A stretch of DNA of 64,000 nt from Owenia fusiformis. Lineage: Eukaryota > Annelida > Polychaeta > Sabellida > Oweniidae. How positions within the stretch are numbered: the first letter of the stretch is position 1; every line of letters starts with the position of its first letter. Shown here one piece after another: positions 11,535-23,700 of the stretch. The translations under genes were made by a program, and so were the position numbers. Where the stretch lies: NCBI GenBank assembly GCA_903813345.2, contig CAIIXF020000011.1, forward strand, positions 29,692,166 through 29,756,165, read 5' to 3'. The notes under the pieces are model-generated. The model was not told the DNA's origin. It worked only from the letters and a program-made list of their open reading frames with translations, and searched no databases.

Positions 11535-12071
11535 CATGGGCTTTCAATTAGAAGGGTATGCAACTCTGTGTAATATTATGAGACCTTCAAAATGAGCAAT
11601 GCCATGCTTCCCTTTTAGGGTATAATATTTCAAAAAGTATTACATAAATGTATATGTTTTAGTATTATTTTGAATAAAAATCAATTTTCAATATGATTTA
11701 GCATAAAATTTATTCAATATCGTGTATAAGTAAACAAAAAAGACCAATAAGAATAAGAGGTATCAAGATGTTCTCTTCGAGTATTGCATTGTGGGTAATT
11801 ATTCAAGAACACATTCCAATAATAACATAATTTGTGGGAGAATGTTCACTTTCTGTATTGTCATAATTATGATGTATTCCATTTTTTATTAAATTATCAA
11901 CATGTATGTAGATAATCATGTTTTTATTTCTGGGTTATTTCTTTAAATCATCAATAGAAAGTACAAAATAAGATTTTCTTGGAATGTGTACATTCTCCAA
12001 TTTTGAAAACCAAGGCAATGCTTCTGTACGAAACATGGGAAGTTGCCTACCCTTCTAGTTGAAAGCCCATG
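11535..12071. mobile_element. 537-bp TIR element with 7-bp target duplication
   Basis: The left end is CATGGGCTTTCAATTAGAAG and the right end is its complement with a single change in these 20 bp. GTTTGAT directly flanks both sides (11528-11534 and 12072-12078). The interior is AT-rich and non-coding. The termini match the 31-bp hairpin at 54276-54306, which also has a 7-bp duplication. It is just downstream of NDUFB8. Confidence 0.8.
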
Positions 12072-12532
12072 GTTTGATGCATTTTACATCATGCCACTTA
12101 GTTCCATTTACATGGTGACCAAGTGTAAACAGTGGAGATTTTCCCGGACATGTTTTTTCAAACGATTTAGACGTGTTTTTGGAAAACTTGAGAGGTAGGT
12201 TGATAAATTTGGTTATGAAATTGCTGTCACTTGACTTTATGTAAATGTAAGTAATTTATATTGCTTACCACACTATTTATCCTAACTTCAGGTATCTGCA
12301 AACGCGTTATTTGCACAAATCTTATAATATAGCCACGTCTGGAACAATTTCCATTGTTAAGACTTGAGCACTGTGATTTAACCATTTATTGAAAGTACTT
12401 ACATGATAATGTCAACCCACTTGGATTCACCAGTCAATAAGTATGTCCTTTAAGTCAACTTCTCCAAACCCAAGATTCCGTTTAATACGAGTGCTAGTAA
12501 TTTATTCATTAAATAAATTATCTTATTTCAAA

Positions 12533-13622
12533 CTAGAAAAACAGCAACTCCACGGAGTAGCAAATCCCACTGAACTGCAGTTGTGTTACCAAAGATTACG
12601 AAAATGAAAATGAAAAATGGCAGCCATTCTGAAGATCAGCCGCCATCTTAAATTTTTTTTCTCGAACAGAGCTACTGTGTTTCTAGGCATCAGCATATAA
12701 AATTTGAACCAAATCTGTTCACTGGTATTTGACTTATCAAAGATTACGTTTTTTCTTATGAAAAATGGCTACCATTTTGAAATTCAGCCGCCATCTTGAA
12801 AAAATTTTTCAAGGTCTACTGTGTCCCTAGGAATCATCATATAAAAAATGAGCCAAATCTGTTCACTGGTATTTGAGTTATCAAAGATTACGTTTTTTAC
12901 GAAAAATGGCATCCATTTTGAAATTCAGCCGCCATCTTGAAAATTCTTTCTCGAACAGATCTCCTTTGTCCCTAGGCATCATCATATAAAATTTGAGCCA
13001 AATCCGTTCACTGGTATTTGAGTTATCAAAGATTACCTTTTTTTACGAAAAATGGCCGCCATTTTGAATATCAAGCCGCCATCTTGAAAATTCTTTCTTG
13101 AACAGATCTATTGTGTCCCTAGGCATTATCATATAAAATTTGAGCCAAATCCGTTCACTGGTATTTGAGTTATCAAAGATTACGTTTTTTTACGAAAAAT
13201 GGCCGCCATTTTGAAATTCAGTGGCCATCTTGAAAATTGTAACTCGAACAGATCTACTGTGTCCCTTGGCATCATCATATACAATTTGAACCAAATCCAT
13301 TCACTGGTATTTGAGTTATCAAAGATTAATTTTTTTTACGAAAAATGGCCGCCATTTTGAAATCTAGCCGCCATCTTGAAAATTTTTACTCGAACATATC
13401 TACTGTGTCCCTAGGCATCAGCATATAAAATTTGAACCAAATCCGCAAACTAGTATTTGAGTTATTAAGGATTACATTTTTTACGAAAAAATTTGAATCA
13501 AATCCGTGAAAGGGTATTTGAGTTATCGCTCGGACAAACAGACGGACGGACCGCCCGGACAAACAGACGGACGAACGGCTTTCCTATATCCCTCTCGAAC
13601 TTCATTCGGTGGGATAATAAAC
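12533..13622 (+). repeat. modular element: ~145-bp tandem core plus GGACRGAC tail
   Basis: A short head contains AAATCCCACTGAA. It is followed by about six diverged units of about 145 bp, each with ATGGCCGCCATTTTGAA, a GCCATCTTGAAAA segment, GTCCCTAGGCATCA and TTTGAGTTATCAAAGATTA. The tail carries GGACAAACAGACGGACGG and then TTCATTCGGTGGGATAATA. Head and tail contain a short inverted pair (ATCCCACTGAA against TTCGGTGGGAT). The plan matches the elements at 23975 and 40297 although the sequence is diverged. It fills most of the gap between NDUFB8 and STRAP. Confidence 0.85.
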
Positions 13623-14396
13623 ATGTACTTCTCCAATGAGGCACATGGATCTCATTAGGATTTTCTTTCAGTTAAGAGCCAATGGCCTTATTACAAAAAA
13701 TCCAGTAGTTTTTTTCTGTCACCACTTTCATTGTTATGGTCTCTGTTTTTTTGTGACGGGGTTGGTGATGGGTATTTTGTCGATTGGCATCTGTAACAAA
13801 TGGTGGTGCCATTTTGCTTGGAAATAATAATATATGCCTTCCTAGAAAACAAAATATTGTAAGATTCATAATGACTTTATTTTTCACATTCTAAAGTATG
13901 GAGTACATGCTTTTTTCAGTTAGTAATACATAGCTCAAAGAATCATTCATTTATATGTATATGATCCAAATAAGGTTGACTGAAAATAGGGCCAATTGTA
14001 ATTGTTAATTGTAAACGGGCACATTGGCCTTATTTTCTTTGGGCCCTTGAAAAAGACTTAGTCCTGTGAACAGTTGTTTTTACAAGTTTCCAACCATGAA
14101 ATATAATTAAATATTGAAGAATAGAAGCTTTTGACAATAAGATCACAATTAAATAAAACAAGACGAGGCAAGACAAAACAATATTTTACGATGTACATGT
14201 AGTCTAATTCTCAGTCACAAAAAATCGTGTGTACATTCATCCGTATTCCATCAGGAATTTCCTTCCTCCAATACAATCAAAATTGAGCACTGAACACCAA
14301 ATAAATGAGTTCCAGAACCTGCAAAATGGATGGCACACATGTCAAAGTCAATGTTTTTGAACACATACGATTATGATTGTCATATTTCCAGTGTTA

Positions 14397-17300
14397 CTAA
14401 GTTTCTGGTTTATTATTTGTGATACAGTCAGCATCTCCTAGAGCAGGATCTACGACCTTCCAGAGTCCATATGTTTTGCCTACAGTTGTCTGCCACAGTC
14501 GTAGAGTGCCATCTTCACTACCACTGGCATAAAGTTCACCGTCAGGGGAGAACTTGATGCAATGGATTGGTCCAAAATGTCCTTTGAATGATTCTGAAAT
14601 GAAAAGAATATTCCTGAGTCACATTTGCTCTAACTTAACGGCTGGCGCCTGACCGATTGAGTATTTTGTTCAGAATTGTTTTACTGTACATGACTTGTAT
14701 TCTACTTACCAACTTCTGAGCCAGTTGCAAAGTCATATTTGTACATTTTGAAATCTTCTCCCCCACAAACAAATATTCCTTTCTCAGGTAAGTAGGATGC
14801 TGTGTAAAGTTGAGATGGAACTTCCACTTCTTTGATTTGTTCCCAACTGAAATAATAAGCAGAAATTTACGAGAGATTACCTAGTATACCTTGCAGTTGA
14901 CAAAACATGTAAGCAGTCTCTAGTCTCATAAGGACTCAAGAGACTATATTTTATCAATGCATGGAATCATGTATTCAGTTTCTGGTCTCACAAGGACTCG
15001 ACAAACTACATTTTATCAATGCATGGAAATGGCATTCAATTCCTGTATGGCATACATCGTTCTTGTATAACATACATCATCCTCATTGCTTTCTAGCAAC
15101 ATAGTTATTATATTTTACTAAGCATTTAACTATTCTAATAACATTCACAATTTGATACAATTCATGTTGTGCAATTTATGCCAGCACTGCTTAACAATGA
15201 CAACACATTTTGCAATTTTCAAATTTCTCTAATCTTTTCTCTACAACTCCAACAGAAAAGCATGACATGTATTCTATTTATGACTTACTTTTCAGTGTTA
15301 TAGAATGTGACAAAGTTTCCATATGAAATGGTGAGGGTTTTGCCATCTTGACTAAGCTCAAGGCTACTGGGATTTGCTATAAACTCCAATTTCTTGATTT
15401 CTTTTTGACTGGATACTTCCCAAACTCTGAAAACATTGCAAACAAAACATGCACATGTGTAAAAATAAGTCAAATTGCAAAAGCATGATAAGTTTAACAC
15501 ATACAGGGTGTTCCAAAAGTAACAGGACTGGTGCTGTCATTTTGTCAATTCTGTACCGATTGTATTCAAAGGATGAGTCTGGGAATGAGTGGTGACATAA
15601 TGTTATGGTATCGACTTAGAAAATATTGAAAATTGAAATGTCTGAAAAACCAACTCAATCACACATATTATTAAACTTCAATATCTTATCCTTCTTCTGA
15701 GATTACAAAAGTATCAATTTGTATCACAATTGATGAAGAATATTGGCATCAAAGACAGTGCATATCACTTTGTCAGAATTGAAAAAAATTCAATGGCAAA
15801 TATTAAATGAATTATTTATACAAAAAGTTTGAAACATATCCTCGAAAACATTGCTTACTTTCTTTGAATAGACATTGATGGTATTTCTGGATAAGTGAAT
15901 TGGTGTTTATCTGGGTAATCAAGGGATTATAGTAACTCAAAGTTACTAAGCATCCAGTTTTGAGACTTCAATTGTGTTGGTGAAGTTACACATATTTCAG
16001 TCAAATTCATGCTGAGCACAACATTTTGGTTTCAATTTTATAATCTCTATACATGACCCTGGTGTTCAAGAGTCAGAATCAGTCAAAAAACCTAAACCGG
16101 AAAACTGTGCTCATTGTGAAAACTAAAAGTGAAGCAACTTTTTTCTGATATTTCTTCCATCAAATGGCAGCCATCTTGTTTTTCCCCCTTCAAATTAAAC
16201 TGGCGGGAAATTCAAAAATTTGAAAAAAAATTTAATCCTTAAATATATTTCAAAAATATTATTTTCTTTTAAATTCTTCATGGGTCTTAAGTTATTTCTT
16301 CTTTGTATGTCATATATGTTGCCATTGGTGTTTTTTTTCTTTGATAATGACTATTTTGGTTTTTTAAGATACTTATTCTGACTCTCAGCAGGGGGTTAAT
16401 TATGCATCAAAACTCGTGAAATAGTAAATATACTTATCAAATATAACTAGGACAGTAATAAAAACCATATTTCACATACATTTGACTGAGGGACCAAAAG
16501 GGCATATATCCAGACACATCCTTTCACAAATTGTACTTTAAAGTATTGTAACTAAAATTGTAAAGTTTCAGAAAAAATGATAAAATGTGGGTAAAGTTAT
16601 GGTTACTATAGTAACATGACATCACAATACCCGGGGCAACTTTTTCATAAAAATGTGATATGTGAAAATGTGTATTACTAAGGAAAGTATCTAATTCACC
16701 TATTACAGTACAACATATTTTGTTTGTTTTATTAGTTGCTTTGTTGTTATGGTGATGCTATACAACTCATATTTAAGTATGATTTCATTATAACAATATT
16801 TATTTAATTTCATGGAATATTACTATGTATAACAGTCTGCAAAATTCACGATTGAGTTTTCGAAAAATACCTAATTTGAAGCCAGTCATCCACTTAATAA
16901 CCCGCCCGCCTGCAGGTCAGCATTAAAGACTACTGCAGCTATAGAGGAGCCAGGTCTTGAGGTCTAAGGCATGCACCATACTCTTCTGATCATGCAATGT
17001 CTAATTTTTTATTACTTTTATGGAGAATGGAATGTTAATCAGTGGGGTAAGACCTTTAAAGATGAGAATGATGTTCTTCAAGTTGTCCAATCGACCCTGC
17101 GATGTCCTCACATGAGTTCATTCATGTGTTTGAGTTATGTATACAGAGTGCTACTCTTGTACTGACAAAAGAGGAGCCTACTTTTTAAAGTAGAGGATAC
17201 ATAGGAATATCAAATGATGTAAAGCAATTGTAATTTCCATCAGTTGTTGAATTTCAACTTTGATATGGGATGTACAAATTGCTTAAAGTCTGTGAAACCT

Positions 17301-20300
17301 TTCTGCCTAGAATGTTGCCCCGGGTATTGTGATGTCATGTTACCATAGCAACCATAACTCCACCCAATATTTATCATTTTTTTCGAAACTTTGCAGTTGT
17401 AGTGACAATACATGAAAGTACATTATGTAAAATTTTGAAGACAATTGGTCCATGTTTAACAAAAAACCAGCACCAGTCCTGTTACTTTTGGAACACCCTG
17501 TATACTGTTATAATACATTTACAATAATTGAACAAGATTACCAGAATTACTAATCATGATTTAATTGTGTGAGCAACAATTTCAAATGCAAAATTTATCT
17601 TTCTCATAGAAAACTGAAAACCTGGGAAGATAAAACTCATATTTCTCAACATCAATTGCAACACACATATATTATCTCATTTGGAACTCAATAGACTTGT
17701 TTATAATGAAAAGAAGATTGTCACAAAATGAAGCAAAAGTAAGAGCTTGGAACCCCCATTAAATGGAGTATTAATTCAGACAATAGCCAGTTTTCATTTT
17801 CCAGAAAATTATTGATGGACAGATAGACAGACAAGTGGGTATTTTCAATTTCATAGGTTCACCATGTGAGCTAAAAATTTAGACCAAAATTGGCCCTACT
17901 CATATAAAACTCAAAATTCTCATTTATCCTATATTTGAGCGAGAAGTGTCCAAATATTAATTCTTACGACTTTCTAAATTATTAACAAAGCGCAAATTGA
18001 TTTTCTAATTCTCAACAGTGTGTTATACTCGAATGCTTCACTGCAATATAGAATTAGAAATAACTTACCTAACACTTTTATCATCTCCCGCACTGATGAT
18101 ATATTTGCCATCTAGGGTAAATACTGCACTTTTTATACTTGATGTGTGTCCATTAAAGCTTATTGGGTCTGAAAAGACAGATTGAGTTCATATTTTGATG
18201 ATATTGACCTAAATATTGGCTTTACTCATATATTCACATGTTCATATGTTACATTTACTCCATGGAGAAAAAGAATCTGGAGAGTGAAAATTGGATACAT
18301 AAGAGGATGAAGCTATGCCTTTACATAAAAATTCACGTAAACAATTGTAGTGGCCAGGTCACAAATTTCTGTAATCTCTTTTAAAAAGTGGTTTTGGGGA
18401 GGGGAATGACCCATCAAAACCTACTTATTTTATTTTATGTTGCGAAAAGCATCTATTCAGATGTTAGATGAGACAACAATAATAACAAATGGTTCTTAAC
18501 TTAATTTTGGCAAGTAGGTCCAATCCTTCTGGTGCACTCTGATTTTAATGGATATAAGCTCGTTTTCGCGAATGCAACTATTAACTTCCGGTGGTCAGCT
18601 ACTGGATAAACCTACTATTTTATGGGCGACATTCATATGTAAAATGAGTTGATCAATGATCATATAATCCGATAGCTGACAGCTGAAAGTTGCACTCGTG
18701 AATACAAGCTAAGCTTTAACAAAAAGGATAGAGAAAATGGATAACAAACAACTTTCAAGGGAAAAATATGTTTAGCACCCAGCAAATGAACACTCACCAG
18801 ATTCCGGTTGATTGAGATCAAATATCCTCAGTAGTTTTTCATTGCTTCCTGTAAGGAGATACTGGCTGTCATGTGAAAAACTGACACTTTTAACAATGTG
18901 CTTATGAGTGAAACTTCTCAATTCTTCTCCACTCACTGCATCCCATAGCTTCCTGAATGAGAATAAAGAGTTCAATTATAGGAGTACAAAAATATAAGAA
19001 AAAAAAGGTAGGAATAGATATATGGTCCAAAAATGTATCATGCCTTTATCGACCTAACCCTTTTGCTTTTTCTTGAATTTGCAAAAATTACTAGTAAATT
19101 AGCAAATTTTCTGGGTTAAAACTGGTACAAGTTGGCCAAATATTAAAAAGCCTTCGCCTCCATATTACTTACGCTGAAAAATCAGCTGCACCTGTCGCAG
19201 CTTTTGAGGCTTCTTTATTCAATGTTGCTCCCCATACAGCCCCTTTGTGTCCCTCGAAGGTTCCAATCCAATCACCTGTATCCCCTTGACGTAACATAGG
19301 CTTACCATCTGAAATGGAGTTATGTATGTATATATTTTCGAAATCATCAAGTTTTTCAAAATTAAAACATGGAAATTACCATCATCTTTCTGTTATGGTA
19401 TGCAAAGAGTGTCAGTTTCGATGTCATGATGTAATAAATATTTTTTATTTGGCCTGGAGAAGCTGAATAACGTTTTATGACTTCGTTCGACTTTATCTCA
19501 ATGGATAGTGCCAATTTGGTTAAGCTACATCATCAAAACTGTACATCCTGACACTCTTTAAGTAAAAATTAATTCTCTGCAAGATAGATGGACTTGGTTT
19601 GGAGGCTGAATCTTTGACCGAACTGGAACTTTTGAAGCAGTGCAGTTTGATTCCTTGTGAGTAAATGAATGAATTTAGCCTCAATTGAATATTTTCCGAA
19701 AAAATACAGAAGCTGCCTATCAAGTAATTTCAACATCAATGCATGCACCCATCATCTCAGACCTCAGTACCGTATCAGTCATCTCAGTTCCAATACCCGA
19801 TATCTCAGTTTTGGCAAATACAGAGAGGACTCATGCCACCCTGTCATCCATCATCTCAGTTTCAAACCGGCCAGGCCAGGTGTAAAAAAGATTATTGTCC
19901 CCAATGAAACATTGTCTCAGATTGTATTGATACCTTCAATCCGGACCTTCAAACTGTGTTGGTTACTAAGGCAATAAAAACAGAAGATGTGATTTCCTTG
20001 GGCTTTATTTTGTTAAGCATTTCATTGGCACTTCTACCAGCAAAAGCCTTATCATTATCCAATCAATTTATCAAATACTAGTTCTAAGGGGCCTCTAAGT
20101 CTTTCAGTCTTAAAATTCAGTTTCAGTTTCAATCTCTTCCACCATAGGCCAAGGGTAAAGTAATAGTAAGCTGTATATAGAAGACACAGTATCTTCTAAT
20201 ATACAGCTTACTATTACTTTTCCCTTAGCCTATGTCTTCCACATATTGAAATAATTTCTGTATAAAAATATTCAAAATATTTAGATTTACCTTTGCAAGC

Positions 20301-20402
20301 ACTTATGAGAAAGTAGCCATCAGGAGTAACTTCGCTGAAGTGAAGATCCGTGACTGGTCTGGTGTGACCACTGCAAGTCAACGGAGTCTGTCGTAGAGTC
20401 AT
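14397..20402 (-). CDS. STRAP: serine-threonine kinase receptor-associated protein, WD40 scaffold
   Basis: Seven coding exons on minus: 20291-20402, 19173-19308, 18798-18952, 18069-18168, 15289-15426, 14710-14846 and 14397-14593. They total 975 nt, or 324 residues; human STRAP has 350, and the difference is mainly a shorter C-terminal tail. STRAP is a WD40 beta-propeller known as an adaptor in TGF-beta receptor/SMAD7 signalling and in SMN-Gemin complex assembly (Unrip). Recognisable stretches are [109 protein letters not shown] and [20 protein letters not shown]. The stop is TAG. The start is the ATG before ACTCTACGACAG, which aligns with the known MAMRQTPLTC start; the codons just upstream (GTG GAT ATA) could be leader or follow an upstream splice acceptor. 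All introns are GT-AG. Confidence 0.95.
15504..17500. mobile_element. 2-kb TIR element with TA target site, no transposase seen
   Basis: The left end CAGGGTGTTCCAAAAGTAAC and the right end GTTACTTTTGGAACACCCTG are exact inverses and continue for about 33 bp. TA flanks both ends, the target used by Tc1/mariner elements. A nested internal inverted repeat (about 16580-16650 against 17315-17400, with CACAATACCCGGGGCAAC) pairs within it. No open frame resembles a transposase, so it is probably non-autonomous. It lies in a STRAP intron and accounts for much of its 2.6 kb. Confidence 0.8.
17815..17885 (+). repeat. tail fragment of a GGACAGAC-hairpin element
   Basis: Contains GGACAGATAGACAGACAAGTG followed by CACCATGTGAGCTAAAA. 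This matches the tail order of the large element at 59113-60334 (microsatellite, CAAGTGAGCG, then AATGTGAGCTAAAA). No tandem core accompanies it here. Confidence 0.55.
18549..18711. repeat. imperfect inverted repeat in STRAP intron
   Basis: The arms include CGAATGCAACT on the left and AGTTGCACTCGTGAAT on the right, with GGTCAGCTA and TAGCTGACAGC further in. About 160 bp; probably a decayed foldback element. Confidence 0.5.
20144..20233. repeat. 90-bp palindrome
   Basis: The left arm GTAATAGTAAGCTGTATAT pairs with ATATACAGCTTACTATTAC, and the outer arms ATAGGCCAAGGG and CCCTTAGCCTAT also pair. The central loop is about 20 bp. It lies in STRAP intron 1, within 60 bp of the first coding exon. 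Confidence 0.75.
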
Positions 20403-20722
20403 TATATCCACTAAAATATTGAAAACGATAGAATTTTACTTTCAAGAAAATGCATAGGCACAAGATGGCAGCACCTGTGACAAACTACTCGATCAATCTC
20501 TGAGCAGACTCCATAAACTAAATTAATAAACTAAACTAGACATCATCTCTGTTAATACAATTTGATTAATATTATGAAATACACGATTGTTTGTATATCT
20601 ATGTTATCAACAAAACAATGATTGCATGATTATGTAAACAATAATCGACTGATGCATATTCATGAAATTTGTTGGTTCTTTATAAGGGGTCTATAAGAAG
20701 AAAGTTCACATCTGAAAAGAAC
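20403..20722. promoter_or_regulatory. divergent promoter, STRAP / AMD1
   Basis: The start codons of STRAP (minus) and AMD1 (plus) are 320 bp apart. A TATAAGG motif at 20681 lies 42 bp upstream of the AMD1 ATG; if used it would leave a very short leader. TTTTAG just before the STRAP start could instead be an acceptor joining an untranslated upstream exon, so the true spacing may be larger. I do not see the MAGDIS-type upstream frame of mammalian AMD1 next to this start codon. Confidence 0.5.
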
Positions 20723-23700
20723 ATGGATCAGTACTTTTTTGAAGGCACAGAAAAGCTTTTGGAGGTATGGTTCTCTACCTCAGATCCAAATAAAGATGCA
20801 GATTTGAGGAACATCAAGAGGTAAGTGTCTTCCAGGCTACACCAGATATTGGCAAAATGTTTGTTTTCCAAATTTTAGAAACATTTTTTCACGAGAGTGT
20901 GAGTCTCACAGAGATGTCTATTTGACTCCTGTGTAAAGTGGGGGACAAAACTAAACCTCAACCATCAAAAGTTGTCACAATGAGCTAAATTCTAAGTTTC
21001 GTGTCTCAAACTCTCCCAAGTGGTACAAAAATAATTTCAGTTCACTCTAAGTAGCACAATAAATGAATCCAAAGCTTCATACCTGCAAATGATGGATAGA
21101 CTAAATCCCTACGAATGTTTTTATGAATCGCCATGTTTGTGATCCAAGGGGGATTGACTCCTACAATGCACCATTAGAGTCCATTTCACTGCTTCATTTC
21201 GTCAGTAGAACGGCAAATATAAGAAATTGGGAGACCATTGTGCAATAATATATGGAAAAGTATATTCATAATGTACATGAATGACATTTGTATATCTTGG
21301 ATTGCTTCTAGTTTGGCTTATAAAGTGTGTGGCCTCTTATATTTGGATGTTTCTCTGCCATGTTATTTTCAATAAGATTAACATGGCTGAAATTCTTCAA
21401 ATTACAAGACGGCACAGGCTTATTGCACAAAAAACTAAAAAATCTGAAATATACAAATGTCATTGATGTACATTATGAATATACTTTTCCATATATTATT
21501 GCACAATGGTCTCCCAATTTCTTATTTTTGCCGTTCTACTGACGAAATGAAGCAGTGAAATGGACTCTAGTTAACCTTATTTACTCGTGACAGGTTTCAA
21601 AATGGCGGAGCGGCATTTTGAAAGCTGGCACGTGTCATGTTGCATTCTGGGAGCCTATCCTCCCTTGCAGCGTAATCGGGCTCCAAAATCACCTCAACAT
21701 TTGAAGAGTCGGCATTAACATGTGAATATCCACTTCAACTTTTAAAGTTCTTATTTGTCATTATGGACACAAATTCCACTATATTTTTGGACTTACTAGG
21801 ACGGAGAAAATAGAGGACTGAATACACTGAGGTAAGAATTTATTACATGTGCGAAAGCATGTAATTTTCATAGCTATAGCAATTCTTTATGTCCCCCACT
21901 GTAGTTAGATATGTCCAGATATTTTAAGACATTTAAACATGCTTAGTATTTCACAGATACAAATTAATAAATTGCTTGTGCTGTTTAGTCTAGACTCTAG
22001 ATCTTTCAGTACAAGGCTTGCTTGTCGAGAAACGAGAATTCTTTGAAGTAGATCTACCAAGGGAATGTTTTATCTTGTCTTGTTCAATGTTCTCAACGTT
22101 GGTGACCTCTTTTTAATAATATTATATTCTTCCTAACGAGTGAATTGCAATGTACAGTGGGGAACATAAAGAATTACTATAGCTATGAAAAATACATGCT
22201 GTCGCACATGTAATAAATTCTTACCTCAGTGTATTCAGTGCTCTATTTTCTCTGTCCTAGTAAGTCCAAATATAGTGGAATTTGTTTCCATAATGACAAA
22301 TAGGAACTTAAAAATTTGAAGTGGAAATTCACATGTTGATGCCGACACCTTCAAATGTTGTGGTGATTTTAGAGCCTGGTTACGCCGCAAGGAGAATAGG
22401 CTCCCAGAATGCAACATGACACGTGCCAGCTTTCAAAATGCCGTTCCGCCATTTTGAATTCTGTCATAAGTAAATATGGTTAACTGATGTTGCATTCTGG
22501 AAGTCAATCAGATCGCGAACCAGCTCACCTGTATTTCATATTTTATATTTTATAACAACTTTTCAGTTGACAACTTATGTTCCAATTTTATAAATAAAAT
22601 AAATTTTATGAATCAATTCTTGGTAGATCGTTTTCTTGAAAGTGCAATGTAAAAACCAGTAAGTATATATGTCTACAGATGATTTATATCACTCTGATTA
22701 TAATGAGAAAATCTGATTGCTGAAAATTGTACTTTTTAAGAATAACTTGATTGAAGTAAATTTAATTTTATGACTTTTAACAAATGTGACGTCTATAAGT
22801 TAAATCAAACCATAATTCATGAGTACTGATTTTTTATTTGATGATTTGTTTCATTTCAGAGAAAAATGGGTTGATTTGCTGAGTCTTGTTGGATGTGAGA
22901 TAGTGAGTGAAACAAAGGATAGAAACATGGATTCATATGTGCTCAGGTATGTTCAGGTATGTACTATAGATTGGGTTAATTTGGCATCTGCTTTAATTTG
23001 TGGCAAATTCAAGGCAAAATTGAAAAAAGCCAATTTACATCGCCAATATTTAGAAATGATCTCAGGAATTTTGTCTAAGTATTTAAGTCACTTCTTGTTT
23101 AGGTTTTACAAAATCTGAAAAGGACAAGGGTGATAATCAGAACATGTCACTTCTAAATTGGCTCAGGGAAATTAAATAGCAGCAAATTAACCCAATCTAC
23201 GGGAGTTTAATTTACCATATTGGATTCAGGTACAGATTTATAACTGAGCAGAGAGTGGAATAGACTTATCAATGTACTGAACAGGTGTATTTAACAATTG
23301 TTCGATATAGTGATCTCCACAGCATTTTTTCTCAACCAGGTGCTAAATTCTCTACCCTTTGCATTTGTTTGACTTCACTTCTTAAAAGAGAGCTTCGTCT
23401 TCACTCTTTCAAACTAAAATAAACCTGTGAACTCACCGCGCCAATCAGTGTTCGTCGACCAAAATTGACCGACGTTCTATATATGCTCATTCCTTCTGAC
23501 GTCATCGTTGAGCCTGGAATTGACCAATGACATGCGCATGTTTAATTAGAACGCATTTGGCGTGTGTTTCTTCAAGCTCGCTGATTGGTGGAAGAAAGGT
23601 CAGCGCGTAGGTCAAAAGTTATTTATTACGCAAACTGTCACCGGTACCCGTCGTGGGTGCGGGGCTACTAAACTGTAATATGGTCTCTACTAGGCAGAGT

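Noticed and set aside
20403-20411. GTG start adding three residues to STRAP
   Set aside because: The ATG just downstream aligns with the known STRAP N-terminus (xxxRQTPLTC); non-ATG initiation is not needed.
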